Assembly: GCF_050003625.1 (NCBI RefSeq)
Contig: NC_134397.1
Span: 194,825,063-194,889,062 of the forward strand
Source: Haematobia irritans
Taxonomy: Eukaryota; Arthropoda; Insecta; Diptera; Muscidae
Direction: 5' to 3'
DNA length: 64,000 bases
In this document: positions 10,840-23,147 of the stretch, one piece after another
Numbering within the stretch: the first letter of the stretch is position 1
Layout: every line of letters begins with the position of its first letter
Made by a program: the position numbers and the translations under genes
Notes under the pieces: model-generated
What the model was told of the DNA's origin: nothing
Databases searched by the model: none
Seen by the model: only the letters and a program-made list of their open reading frames with translations

Positions 10840-12162
10840 CAGGACCAAATTTAAGAAAACGAAATTCGTCATTCTTATAAATTATTTTTTTTAAATAAAT
10901 CCGAATTTACATTATCTTAAACTTTTTTATTTGCTGTTAAAGAATTATTTTTTAAAATTAAAAAAAAAAAATACTTTGGTTGCCTAAAATTTCGTTCCTT
11001 ATAAAAGAAAACTCTTCCTTCTGTGTAGGAATAATCATTTTTTTTATTAATTAGTCCAATTCCATAGTTAGGGGAAACCTTAAAATAATTAACATTATCC
11101 CAAAAAATATAGAAAAATATTTAAAAAAAATATATGGAAAATCTGATTTGTACATCCAAAGAAATATTACATTACCCCAACAAATATAGAAAACTATTTT
11201 CTGTACAAAAATAAAAACAATGGAAAATCTGGTTTGTATATCCAAAGAAAACTTATTTTCCTCCGGAATGAAATTATCCCAAAAAATATAGAAAAATATT
11301 AAAAAAAAATATGGAAAATCTGATTTGTACATCCAAAGAAATATTACATTACCCCAACAAATATAGAAAACTATTTTCTATACAAAAATAAAAACAATGG
11401 AAAATCTGATTTGTATATCCAAAGAAAACTTATTTTCCTCCGGAATGAAATTATCCCAAAAAATATAGAAAAATATTTAAAAAAAAATATGGAAAATCTG
11501 ATTTGTACATCCAAAGAAATATTACATTACCCCAACAAATATAGAAAACTATTTTCTATACAAAAATAAAAACAATGGAAAATCTGATTTGTATATCCAA
11601 AGAAAACTTATTTTCCTCCGGAATGAAATTTTAGACAAACGAAATTGTCTTTTATTGTAAATTATTTTCTATCAGAGCAAATAAACCCGAAATTCAACAA
11701 TTTTCTCGATTCAACAATTATCTCTATTTTTTTTTATTTGCTGTTAAAGAATTTTTTTTAGAATAACAAAAAAAAACAAAAATTCGCTGCTTGCCTAAAA
11801 TTTCGTTCCTTAGAAAACAATTCCTTCGAGTAATAATATTTTTTTAATTAGTTCCAAAGGAAAACATTGTAAATAATTAACATCACTCCCAAAAAAATAT
11901 AGAAAAATATTTTCTAAACAAAAATAATGGACAATCTGATTTGTGCATCCAAAGAAAAATTATTTTCCTGGGGAATGAAATTTTAGACAAACGAAATTCT
12001 GTTTTATTATAAAGTATTTTCTTTTAGAGAAAATAAAACAGAAATTATTTAACGATTTTCTTTATTTTTTGTTATTTAAAAAAACAATTTTTTGGTGTCA
12101 GTATTAAACTTTGATTGCCTATAATTTCATTTCTCAGAAAAGAAAACTCTTCTTTCAGTGTC
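10840..12162. repeat. Cluster of palindromic MITE units with an internal 177-bp tandem array
   Basis: Three diverged units carrying ACGAAATT...CCTAAAATTTCGTTCC blocks lie at about 10850-11030, 11620-11840 and 11965-12162; the last ends CTCTTCTTTCAGTGT. Between the first two is a tandem array (11094-11620) of three units of about 177-178 bp, each holding GGAAAATCTGATTTGTACATCC and CTTATTTTCCTCCGGAATG. A fourth diverged unit is at 11870-11970. The array probably arose by amplification of an internal MITE segment. Confidence 0.55.
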
Positions 12163-12390
12163 GTAGTTGTGGTAAATTTGTAAACAATGTCCTTAAAATT
12201 TTGCCATTTTATATCACTACCTATTGCCTATTTAATTTCGGTTTATTTTTAGGGTTTAAATATTTTTTAACAATCTATATACCTTTCATTTTATTAATTT
12301 CGTATAAATTATATATTTTTACTTTATTCTAAAATAATTTCATAAAAAATCTAATAAAATATTTAAAAGTTTCTTTAAAGCTAAAATTCC

Positions 12391-12617
12391 ACGAATTTTT
12401 TTCAATTAAAATCTTAATTGAGTGTTAAAAAATATTCAATTGAAAATTTTATTGATTCAACAAATTTTTTAATTGCAACAAAAATTAATAGTATCAATTA
12501 ATTTTTTTAATTGGATCAATTAATTTTTTAATTGATACTATCATTGCTGTGATTGAAGACAATTCAATTAAAAATTTATTTCGTGATTGAAAGACACAAA
12601 TGTTTTTTATGTGTTGC
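12391..12617. repeat. AATTAA-rich palindromic MITE, short form
   Basis: It runs from CCACGAATTTTTTTCAATTA to a TTTTTTATGTG end, with the conserved core GATACTATCATTGCTGTGATT. It is shorter than the copy at 1164-1452 because of small deletions near the right end. Confidence 0.6.
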
Positions 12618-12889
12618 CAATCTCAAATTAATTTCAATTGCATTTGATTCAAATATCAAATTAATTAAATTTATTACAATATATATACTTAAAATGGCCA
12701 AGTGTATCAAGAAAAAAAATTAAAAGCCCTCATATTGAAATTAAATTAATTTAAACGAGCAAATTTTGAAATGCAAAAAAATTCTCTATATCATTGGGAG
12801 TTCGCTTGTAATTTATTAATTTTTCTGAATGACGAAAAATCGTTTTTTTATAGTTAATTTTTCTAGGTTTTAAAGAATTGCCTTTCTAA

Positions 12890-13880
12890 AGCGGTATGCG
12901 GTGTTTTATTTAGCCGGCTCAACCGGTTAAAAAAAAAATAATAAAAACTTGTAATTTGAAAATTTAAATCTAACTTTATTGTCATAAAAATCAACCTAAG
13001 AAATATTTTAATAATTTTGTTTAAAGGTGGAAACGCCGGTTTTTAGGTCATTTATTTGGAAGGGTATTTTATGGTAGGTTTAGAGCTCGACCGAAGAATC
13101 GACTTCGGCCAAAAATTGATAAACGGTCACGGATCGGTTTCAGTGTGAAGTGAAACTCTACAATCTTCTTTAATTATAAATGTTGGGTTTCGGCTTCTTC
13201 TCCGGTCGATTATTGGTTTTTTTTTTCGAACATCGGCAACGGCCAAAAAACCAGCTTTGGTCCAACTCTAAGCTTTCACGAAACCAGTCCACCGAGAAAA
13301 TGATTTTCAACTAAACCAACAATAAAAATATAAACTGGTCTCCCGATTTCTCTAAACCGGTCCACCGGTTTCCCTAAACCGGCCCACCGGTTTCCCTAAA
13401 CCGTTCCACCGGTTTCCTTAAACCGGTCCACCGGTTTCCCTAAACCGTTCCACCGGTTTCCCTAAACCGGTACCACGAAGTAAAATACTCTAAACTTCTT
13501 TAATTAAAAAATTTAGGAAAATATTGGGCTTCTGCTTCGACCGATTATTTCATTGCCAAGAAACCGTTTCGGTCGAGCTCTAAGCAAGTTATTGTAATAC
13601 TCGGGTGTAACAGCCTACATTTGAAACCTAAACCCGGTGTTTGAAGTCTTAAAATCGCCGGTTCTACCGGTCAATCCAAAAACTAACAAAACCGACAATC
13701 AGTGCAAAAAAGATAAATTTTTTTGAAGCCTTAAAATCGCCTTTTCTACCGGTCTACCGAAAAACTAATCTTCAAAAAAACCGACACTGGTTCTACCGGT
13801 CCACCGAAAAACTAATCTTCCACAAAACCGACCATCAGTGTAAAAAGATAAATCGGTCCACTGGTTTCCGTCAACCGGTT
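12890..13880. repeat. CCGGTT-rich region with a 22-bp minisatellite
   Basis: This block is conspicuously richer in CG and CCGG than its surroundings. At 13336-13474 a unit of about 22 bp (CCGGTTTCCCTAAACCGGTCCA and variants) is repeated about six times. Many more ACCGGT or CCGGTT words are scattered from 12908 to 13878. No coding frame is seen. It may be an unrecognised repeat element or a cluster of CP2/Grainyhead-type sites. Confidence 0.55.
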
Positions 13881-14584
13881 TTGATCACACTACTAAGTAC
13901 TGAACACGAATGAATATGGGAAAGGACATCGTTCCTAAATTTTTGGATATATATTTATTTATTCCTACAAAAGGTAGTTGCTGAAAAAAGCTGTTCTTCA
14001 ATTCGGATTTAATATAAAAAAAGCAAATGATTTTTGTTTTATCTTCCAAACAAATATTTTCTGAATTTTTCTAGCCTGTGTTATATTCTATTCAATGAAT
14101 TCATTCATTTTATAATCTAGGGTATCCGGTCAATCCAAAAACTAACAAAACCGACAATCAGTGCAAAAAAGATAAATTTTTTTGAAGCCTTAAAATCGCC
14201 TTTTCTACCGGTCTACCGAAAAACTAATCTTCAAAAAAACCGACACTGGTTCTACCGGTCCACCGAAAAACTAATCTTGCACAAAACCGACCATCAGTGT
14301 AAAAAGATAAATCGGTCCACTGGTTTCCGTCAACCGGTTTTGATCACACTACTAAGTACTGAACACGAATGAATATGGGAAAGGACATCGTTCCTAAATT
14401 TTTGGATATATATTTATTTATTCCTACAAAAGGTAGTTGCTGAAAAAAGCTGTTCTTCAATTCGGATTTAATATAAAAAAAGCAAATGATTTTTGTTTTA
14501 TCTTCCAAACAAATATTTTCTGAATTTTTCTAGCCTGTGTTATATTCTATTCAATGAATTCATTCATTTTATAATCTAGGGTAT
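13667..14584. repeat. 459-bp direct tandem duplication
   Basis: 13667-14125 and 14126-14584 are almost identical, starting CCGGTCAATCCAAAAACTAA and ending TATAATCTAGGGTAT. I noticed one substitution (CTTCCACAAA versus CTTGCACAAA). The near identity means a very recent duplication or an assembly duplication. It lies 277 bp beyond the sima stop codon, so it may overlap the 3' untranslated region. Confidence 0.9.
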
Positions 14585-14860
14585 CTATATACTATAGTAT
14601 AGAGTATATATGTATGTATATAAATTATATTCTTATATATTCGTAAGAGGCAGGTGTTGTAAAATTATGCGTTTAGTTTCAGTTTCTGTTTCTTATTTTG
14701 AAATGTAGATTTTCCCTTCATTTTTCTCCATTTACATAATTTTCTTATATTTTGTTTTTGTTCTTGATACAACCAAGAATAAATATAAGAGAGCTGTATA
14801 GCTGTAAAAGGAACAGGACTATTTTATTCCAAAACAAAAATAAGGAACCTATGGTAATTA

Positions 14861-15807
14861 TTATGCTTTGGCTAGTTTAGTTTTAGGCCTCATGGGCACA
14901 ATACAATAACCCGCACTTACATCGCAGCCACTGATCAAAAGATTCTTAAGAACCGAATTTGATTGTTGCTGTGTCTGCTGTTGTTGTTGCTGTTGCTGCT
15001 GCTGCCGTTGTTTACTTCCTCTATTCATAACTTGAGCCGTTTTGGTCTCGGTCACTATAATGGCAGCACCACAACTATTTTCCTGTTGATTTACTGACCA
15101 TCTGGATGATGAAGAATCGTTTGAAATTTTGTTATCCTTGATATTTTGATGTTGCTGCTGCTGCTGCTGTTTGGGTGTTGTTATCAATTGTTGCAATAAT
15201 TGAGAAGTGGTTGTTGAGTCTGTACCTTTCATACGTTTGGATTCTAGAACAGTATTGGCCAATTGGCTAGAGGATAAATGTCTTTTATTTCCTGATGCTC
15301 CAGCTATATTGTGCTGTTGTAAAGTACCCATATTTCCGTTTCCGGTATGTATAAAAGCCGTTTTAATTACATTCTGTTGTTGCTGCTGTTGTTGTTGTTG
15401 TTGCTGTTGCATTAGAGGTTGTCTATTCTCTATTATGCGTATTGTGGCCGTACTAGTTATGGGTGTTAATTTTATGGTATTGACTTTATTCAAAATTTTT
15501 CCATTATTTTGTGCCGTTGTCTGGCCATGTTGTTGTTGTTGCTGTTGTGTTGGTATTACCAAATTTTTATTATTGCTTTGTATTGTTATTAATGGCACTG
15601 CATTTATAATTATATTCTGTTGTTGTTGTTGCAATTGCATATGCAATTGTTGTTTACAATCTTCATGTCTTAAATTGTCCACCAGAGAATTTGTATTTGT
15701 GGACGTTTGTTGTAATGATGTTGCAGCAGCAGCATTATCTGGGCTGGCACTAGCAGCAGCAGCAGAATTAATTTGCAAAAAGTCACTCCAGCAATCCAAA
15801 TTTGTTG
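14861..15807 (-). CDS. sima: sima (HIF-1alpha homologue), last coding exon
   Basis: Terminal coding exon of the fly hypoxia-inducible factor alpha subunit, a bHLH-PAS transcription factor that pairs with the ARNT homologue and activates hypoxia genes. The exon begins after a TTAG acceptor (on the plus strand CTA at 15808-15810) with two bases completing a codon begun in the previous exon, then reads TNLDCWSDFLQ and ends KTKLAKA followed by TAA (14863-14861). It encodes 314 residues plus the split codon. It is rich in polyglutamine (near 14985, 15150, 15380 and 15530) and has a basic ESKRMKG stretch that could be nuclear-localising. The end, LKNLLISGCDVSAGYC, resembles the C-terminal activation domain of vertebrate HIF-alpha (CEVNAP). 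AATAAA on the minus strand at 14828-14823 is a possible but very close polyadenylation signal. The exon is assigned by frame and splice phase with the exon at 30053-30968. Confidence 0.9.
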
Positions 15808-16009
15808 CTAATCGACGGGGGGGAGGAAGGAGGAAAATTGTGATGAATTAACAATTTCCAAAAGGTGAGTAGAAAATGTGTGTGTATGTATGTGAGTAAA
15901 GGAAATAAAAATTTAAAAATTAAAAAAGAAAAAGACAAATAAAAAATAAAAAACAAATAAAAATTCTCAGTTGGTCATTAATTTTTTTAAAGAAATATCT
16001 TCCTTAAAT

Positions 16010-16640
16010 GTGTCCTGATTGAAAAAACTCTTATCAAAAATATTCTAAATAGTACAAGAAATATTATTTAAAAAAACCAATACATAAGGAATTATTTATA
16101 TAATTTATATAAATTTATATTTTTATATAGAGTGAGCATCACAATAAAGGGTACACAAAAAGGGTACAAAAAATTATAATTCTCAAATATTATTTTATAA
16201 TTAAAATTGTAATTAATTATAATTAAAAATATTAAGATATTTAAGAATAACTCTTGAAACTCTTATTAAAAATATTCTAAAAAACAATACAAGATATATT
16301 ATTTAAAAAGGCCAATACATAAGGAAATATTTATATAAATTGTATAAATTTATATTTTTATATAGAGTGAGCGTCATAATAATGTGTTGTTTACTGTATA
16401 CATATATTAATTTTTCAAAATTTAATTTCCTTTGTATATATAAAAAATTATAATTCTCAAATATTATTTTATAATTAAAATTGTAATTAATTATAATTAA
16501 AAATATTTAGATATTTAAGAATAACTCTTGCAACTCTTATTAAAAATATTCTAAAAAAAATACAAGATATATTATTTAAAAAGGCCATATTTTATATTTT
16601 TATATAGAGTGAACGTCACAATAAAGTGTATAAAGTTGTT
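16010..16640. repeat. AT-rich tandem repeat, about 235-242 bp unit, about 3 copies
   Basis: The marker TATATAGAGTGAGC (or GAAC) recurs at about 16125, 16361 and 16602. Each is preceded by AATATATTATTTAAAAAGGCC-like sequence and followed by CACAATAA or CATAATAA. The units also share TTATAATTCTCAAATATT and ATAACTCTTG. Confidence 0.6.
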
Positions 16641-17324
16641 GTTTTAAATAAAGATTTTATTGTGTACATTTTTTATTTCTTATTTTTAAAATTAAAATTT
16701 AAATACAGATTTAAATACCCTCTGGGTTAACTAATTAAAAAAACCTATTTAATAAAATCGTAAGGAAATAAAAGGCATTCTGAAAAAAATGGTTATGTAT
16801 ACTTTATTATGACGTTTACTGTATACATATATTATTTTTTCAAAATTTAATTTTCTTTGTATATTTAAAAAATTCTAATCCTCAATTTTTTTTTTGTAAT
16901 TAAACTGGTATCTCATAAAAAATATTAAGTATTTCTATTCATCAAAAAATTTCTGTTTTATAATAAAAATTGACTTTTAAACATATTAAGCATTTTTTTT
17001 ATTTAACTTCACTTAGCTTTCCATCTATGGCCCTTGACAACATTGTTCTTTGAGTTTTTGTATATTCATTCATAATATTTTTTTGTTTTTAATTTTAGCT
17101 GCTAAGCATCAACGCGATCCTCACAACTAAATGTGTCCCTGAACTTGGTTAGATTGCGAAAAAGATAAAGTCTATGGTATTAATGTGATAATAACATAAA
17201 TATCATCAGAATAAATTCATATCCATTATATAAACATGCTATATATTTAGGTAGGTGGTAGATAGCATTGGTAACAAATCTAATAGGATTATTTAATTAT
17301 ATACAATTTTTTTGTGTGAGTTAA

Positions 17325-17587
17325 GTAGAATTTTGGATCCCACACAATTTGACAATCGCTCAAAAGGAAGGCTCGTGTCAATTGGTCGAAAGAAATGCTC
17401 CAAAAATACAATTGTGGTTCTTTAAAACAAGTCTATGACATCGTGACAGATGTTGACTGGTAGATTTACGCTTATGAGACCAAAAGTAAACAGAAGTCGA
17501 CTTTTCGACACTTGAAGTAGAGATTGATAAATTGAAAATGCATGTTTTGGAGATACCTAAATCAGAGTGGTAAAAGTGCTTCGGGGG
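17325..17587 (+). pseudogene. Mariner transposase relic, internally deleted
   Basis: Read in pieces on the plus strand this gives FWIPHNLTIAQKE, then (after a frameshift) ARVNWSKEMLQKYN and QVYDIVT, then a stop inside what should be the first catalytic segment (DVDW*IYAYE). After a large deletion comes KMHVLEIPKSEW*KCF. These are the central and C-terminal signatures of a classical mariner transposase of the DD34D type. The second and third catalytic Asp regions are gone and at least two stops and a frameshift are present. It is a long-dead copy. The N-terminal fragment at 37045 appears to be the same broad type. Confidence 0.75.
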
Positions 17588-17802
17588 AAAATTAAAAAAA
17601 AAAAAAACAATAAAACTATTTTCATACCTATCAATAATATTTATATTTTATGTTTTATGTTTTATATTTATTATTTACTTTTACTTTTTTTTTAAATGAG
17701 TGTGCGAACTTTTATGACGAGTGATACATTTTGTGCCACTTTTTAGAAATTCGAAATGGTAACGCTGATTGAAATTTTGTTACGACAATTTTTGAGAGCA
17801 AT

Positions 17803-17886
17803 TTTGTCAAAATTTTATTTCTATAGAAATTTTTGTCAAAATTTTATTTCTATAGAAAATTTTGTCAAAATTTTATTTCTATAGAA
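17803..17886 (-). repeat. 29-bp satellite, three units in reverse orientation
   Basis: Three units of ATTTCTATAGAAA...TTTTGTCAAAATTTT, the reverse complement of the unit that forms the large arrays. It is the only separate small block seen in this orientation. Confidence 0.85.
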
Positions 17887-19166
17887 AATCCTTTGAATAA
17901 AAGTAGCGTCGCACTTGTCTACTTGATAGTACTATGATTTGAGAAGAAAATTATAATGTTGCACGCATGGGGTCGATTTTATGTTACGGCAGCGATCAAA
18001 TTTGTAGTCTTAAAAGAATTCTGCATTAGAATTTATGAAAACTATTGCAAAAAAAGGAATTAATTAGAAAGTGTCACAACATGGCAAAAAGGTGGCACAA
18101 AAATGCAAAAGTATGACATTTAGTGGTACCAAAAATGTCTACGCTTAAAAAAGTGGCAAATTTGTCACTAAAGTGCCACTTATATTAATGTATACAATTA
18201 AAACTTTTTTTTGGCTCATTAAATATATTTCAATAATTTTCATTCACTTTCTCTCTGTGAAGAATATAAATTTACTTGAAAGACCATATACGAAATCATC
18301 CCTTTGATGTTTCATATATCACAATGTTGCAAATATATTCGAAAACATGATGAAGTGTGTCGTCTAGTATAACTTCTAGAAAATTTTTGATACAACAAAC
18401 AAAATATGTCATCGATCCAAATGGGGTACGTGCCGCTTTGTCATTTCCACAATATGATAGGAAAAATTAAAATTTATTTATTCTTTGTAGCCCCCAACAT
18501 CAACGCCCCACACATTTCTACCAAAGCTAATTCACTAACGGGTCCAGCTATAGACTATCAGCTAGATGAGACGATTTTCAGATCATCACCAAATCATGTG
18601 AACATATATGTAATTTTGTGGGAATATATAAAAAATCATAAATTAACATAAAAACGTCATTGTTGCGTGTGATACATATAAGTGGAAATTTTCGCTTTCT
18701 TCCATGCTAATATGGGGATATTAAACCAATGAAAACAACAACTATTTGTTGGCGAAAATTTCTTTATAAGAAAATTTTATTACGGCATGAGAAGGTATGG
18801 CGCTTTTTTATACAACAAGAGATATGTCATCAATGACACGACACAAGTTTAAAAGTATTGCGTAGACACTTGTGCGTGCTAACCCCCCTATGTGCGAAAA
18901 GTAGGATAGTATGATAAGCAGATGAATTTTTAATTTTATAGATTGTATATTGCTAAAAAAATGTATATCGCAAATTTTTAAACCCTTATACTGCACCCTA
19001 TTCCGATTCAAATTCGAAGAACAGATTTTATTAATTTTCGTGGGGACAGTTTTGAAAACATATGTTTTTCGTCAGGAAATACATGCATGGTTGCGAAATA
19101 CAAAAACTTGCGATAACAGTTTATACGGTCACCCATTTTTGGATAATTTTTTCTGTAGAAATGAAG

Positions 19167-21861
19167 CTTTGATAACATTTCCTCTAGAAATATAATTTTG
19201 AGAAAATTTTCTATAGAAATAAAATTTTGAGAAAATTTTCTATAGGAATAAAATTTTGACAAAATTTTCTATAGAAATAAAATTTTGAGAAAACTTTTTA
19301 TAGAAAGAAAATTTTGAGAAAATTTCCTATAGAAATAAAATTTTGACAAAATTTTCTATAGAAATAAAATTTGAATTTGATAAAATTTTCTATAGAAATA
19401 AAATGTTGACAAAATTTTCGATAGAAATAAAATTTTGACAAAACTTTTCTATAGAAATAAAATTTTAACCCAAATATTCTATGTATATAAATTTTTGAAA
19501 AAATTTCTATAGAAATAAATTTTGACAAAATTTTTTATAGAAATAAAATTTTGACAAAATGTTCTATAGAAATAAAATTTGAATTTGATGAAATTTTCTA
19601 TAGAAATAAAATGTTGACAAAATTTTCGATAGAAAAAAAAATTTGACATAACTTTTCTATAGAAATAAAATTTTAACCAAAATATTCTATGTATATAAAA
19701 AAAAAATTCTATAGAAATAGCATTTTGACAAAATTTTCTATAGAAATATCATTTTGACAAATTTCTTAAATTAATAAAAATTTGACAAAATTTTCTATAG
19801 AAATAAAATTTTGACCAAATATTCCATAGAAATAAAATCTCGATAACATTGTCTGTAGAATAAAATTTTGAAAAAATTTTCTATAGAAATAAAATTTTGC
19901 AAAAAAAATTTCTATAGAAATAAAATTTTGCAACAAAATGTATAGAAATAAAATTTTACAAAATATTCCATAGAAAACAAATCTCGAACATTGTTTGTAG
20001 AAATAAAATTTTGACAAAATTTTCTATAGAAATAAATTTTTGACAAAATTTTCTATAGAAGTAAAATTTTGAGAAAATTTTCTATAGAAATAAAATTTTG
20101 AGAAAACTTTCTAGAGAAATAAATTTTTTAACAAACTGTTCTATATACAGAAATTTTTGACAAAATTTCTTATAGAAATAAAATTTTCGACAAAATTTTG
20201 TATAGAAATAAAATTTTAACCAAAATATTCTATGTATATACATTTTTGACAAAATTTTCTATAGAAATAAAATATTGACAAAATTTTTTATAAAAATAAA
20301 ATTTTGACAAAATGTTCATTAGAAATAAAATTTTGACACAATTTCCTATAGAAACACAATTTTGATAAAATTTTCTATAGAAATAAAATTTTGATAACAT
20401 TTTCTATAGAAATAAAATTTTGACAAAATTTTCTATAGAAATAAAATGTTGACAAAATTTTCTATAGAAATAAAATTTTGACAAATTTTGACTACATTTT
20501 CTATAGAAATAAAATTTTGACAAAATTTTCTACAGAAATAAAATTTTGACAAAATTTTCTATAGCAATAAAATGTTGACAAAAGTTTCTATAGAAATACA
20601 ATTTTGACAAAATTTTCTATAGAAACAAAATTTTGATAACATTTTCTATAGAAATAAAATTTTGATAACATTTTCTATAGAAATAAAATTTTGACAAAAT
20701 TTTCTATAGAAATAAAATTTTGATAACATTTTCTATAGAAATAAAATTTTGACAAAATTTTCTACAGAAATAAAATTTTGACAAAATTTTCTATAGAACT
20801 AAAATTTTGACAAAATTTTCTATAGCAATAAAATGTTGACAAAAGTTTCTATAGAAATACAATTTTGACAAAATTTTCTATAGAAACAAAATTTTGATAA
20901 CATTTTCTATAGAAATAAAATTTTGATAACATTTTCTATAGAAATAAAATTTTGATAACATTTTCTATAGAAATAAAATTTTGATAACATTTTCTATAGA
21001 AATAAAATTTTGTCAAAATTTTCTATAGAAATAAAATTTTGACAAAATTTTCTATAGAAATAAAATTTTGACAAAATTTTCTACAGAAATAAAATTTTGA
21101 CAAAATTTTCTATAGAAATAAAATTTTGACAAAATTTTCTATAGCAATAAAATGTTGACAAAAGTTTCTATAGAAATACAATATTGACAAAATTTTCTAT
21201 AGAAACAAAATTTTGATAACATTTTCTATAGAAATAAAATTTTGATAACATTTTCTATAGAAATAAAATTTTGACAAAATTTTCTATAGAAATAAAATTT
21301 TGACAAAATTTTCTATAGAAATAAAATTTCGACAAAATTTTCTATAAAAATAAAATTTTGACAAAATTTTCTATAGAAATAAAATTTTGACAAAATTTTC
21401 TATAGAAATAAAATTTTGACAAAATTTTCTATAGAAATAAAATGTTGACAAAATTTTTTATAGAAATAAAATTTTGACAAAATGTTCTATAGAAATAAAA
21501 TTTTGAAAACATTTTCTATAGAAATTAAATTTTGACAAAATTTTCTATAGAAATAAAATTTTGACAACATTTTCTATAGAAATAAAATTTTGCAAAATTT
21601 TCTATAGAAATAAAATTTTGACAAAACTTTCTATAGAAATACAATTTTGACAAAATTTTCTATAGAAATAAAATTTTGATAACATTTTCTATAGAAATAC
21701 AATTTTGACAAAATTTTCTATAGAAACAAAATTTTGATAACATTTTCTATAGAAATAAAATTTTGACAAAATTTTCTATAGAAATATAATTTTGACTAAA
21801 ATTGGTTTTTGTAGATTATTTTAACAAAATTTTCTATATAAATAAAATTTTGTTAAAATAA
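19167..21861. repeat. 29-bp satellite array, about 2.7 kb
   Basis: About 90 units of ATTTTGACAAAATTTTCTATAGAAATAAA (29 bp, shown here in two pieces: ATTTTGACAAAATTTT and CTATAGAAATAAA). The left part is more diverged (GAGAAAA variants, small deletions). From about 20390 the units are well preserved, with higher-order patterns such as the alternating TTTTGATAACATTTT variant. The minus strand is nearly free of stops and gives spurious short frames. Confidence 0.95.
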
Positions 21862-22757
21862 GATATATGCAACAATAGAACATATAGAATGGTAGTTTCT
21901 TACAAATGTCCTATGTTACCGAGTGGAATGAAGTAAAGGAAAAAAATATTTCATAGCAAAGAAATTTTTAAAATTTTAGCGAAATATTCCATTTAAGCTA
22001 ATTATGTTTCAGAAAAAACAGTACAGCGCCATATAAGTATTAGCCACACTTCAAAACCACAAATTGTTAGTAGACATATCTCTGATGGGCAAGTCAAAAA
22101 TATTATCTCACATGTCACTCATGTCATATAAGTCATTGAGTTTCTTTTTTTTTCAAATATTTTGTTTCATATTTTTTTTTGTCGGAAATTATATTCTCTT
22201 TACATCTTTGATTTGTAGGTTTAAGTTGAAAGTCATCAGTCGTTTTAAATGTGGACAATTATTAACGTCAAGCATAATTAACACCCACTTTCAAAAACAC
22301 GTGCAGTTTGTGTGATTTTTTTTTCTTCAAACAGCGGATATACAACACTTGTCTGGGCCTTTTATTAAATAGAGACAAAGACGATCCGAATGGTTATTTC
22401 CGTTTACTGGCTTTAATTTTAAATTATTAATGTGTTAATGAGAAGAAGAAGTAAAAAAATTTACATTTTTATTTGAAAAAATAAAAAGCATATATACTGT
22501 ACTATTTATAATAACACTACTTGGAGTTTTCATTGTGGAAGGAGTTTAGTTATTTTTTTTTAATACATTTATTTACTTTTAGTTGTTAAACTAAATTCGT
22601 TTAAATTTTTTATTTAATAGAGGTAAAAAAATAGTTTGATAAAATGATAATTGGACAGTCGAAAAAGTCTTTTCGTAACTTAAGCAGAAATTTTAAAATT
22701 CTGCGAAGATGAATTTAATTTCACGCAAAAATAAAAACAAAAATGTTTGGGAAACGG

Positions 22758-22839
22758 GTTCACCACTGTGGTATCACAATGGACTGAATAGTCTAAGTGA
22801 GCCTGATACATCGGGCTGCCACATAACCTAACCTAACCT
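22758..22839 (+). mobile_element. Family-1 SINE, tail fragment
   Basis: Matches the last 80 bp of the full-length SINE (from GTTCACCACTGTGGTATCAC to CATAACCTAACCTAACC). The head and most of the body are absent, that is, it is 5'-truncated as expected for reverse-transcribed insertions. Confidence 0.8.
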
Positions 22840-23147
22840 TGGGAAACGGGTATAGCAATTCTTTCCAAAAGTTCGAATTTTCTTCAAACCAAAATTGCTA
22901 CAAAATTTTTAGTTTACCAATACTATTTATTCCAATAACAGTCCGATAATGTGGCAAAAATTACATGATTTCCGTTTCCGAAAGTTGAATTTAGTACTTC
23001 GTTTGTAAGGAAAAGATCGACTAATGTGGTTTGTTTTCTTTACATAAAGTTTATTTAAATCGACTTATGTGTGCCTAAAAGTCTGGTCTATAAATATAAC
23101 TGCTTGACTGTATGCGTAGTTGGCTTTAGCGGTATTTATATAAGTAT

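Noticed and set aside
15207..15851. Plus-strand frame of 214 residues full of Cys
   Set aside because: It is the antisense of the CAG tracts in the last sima exon.
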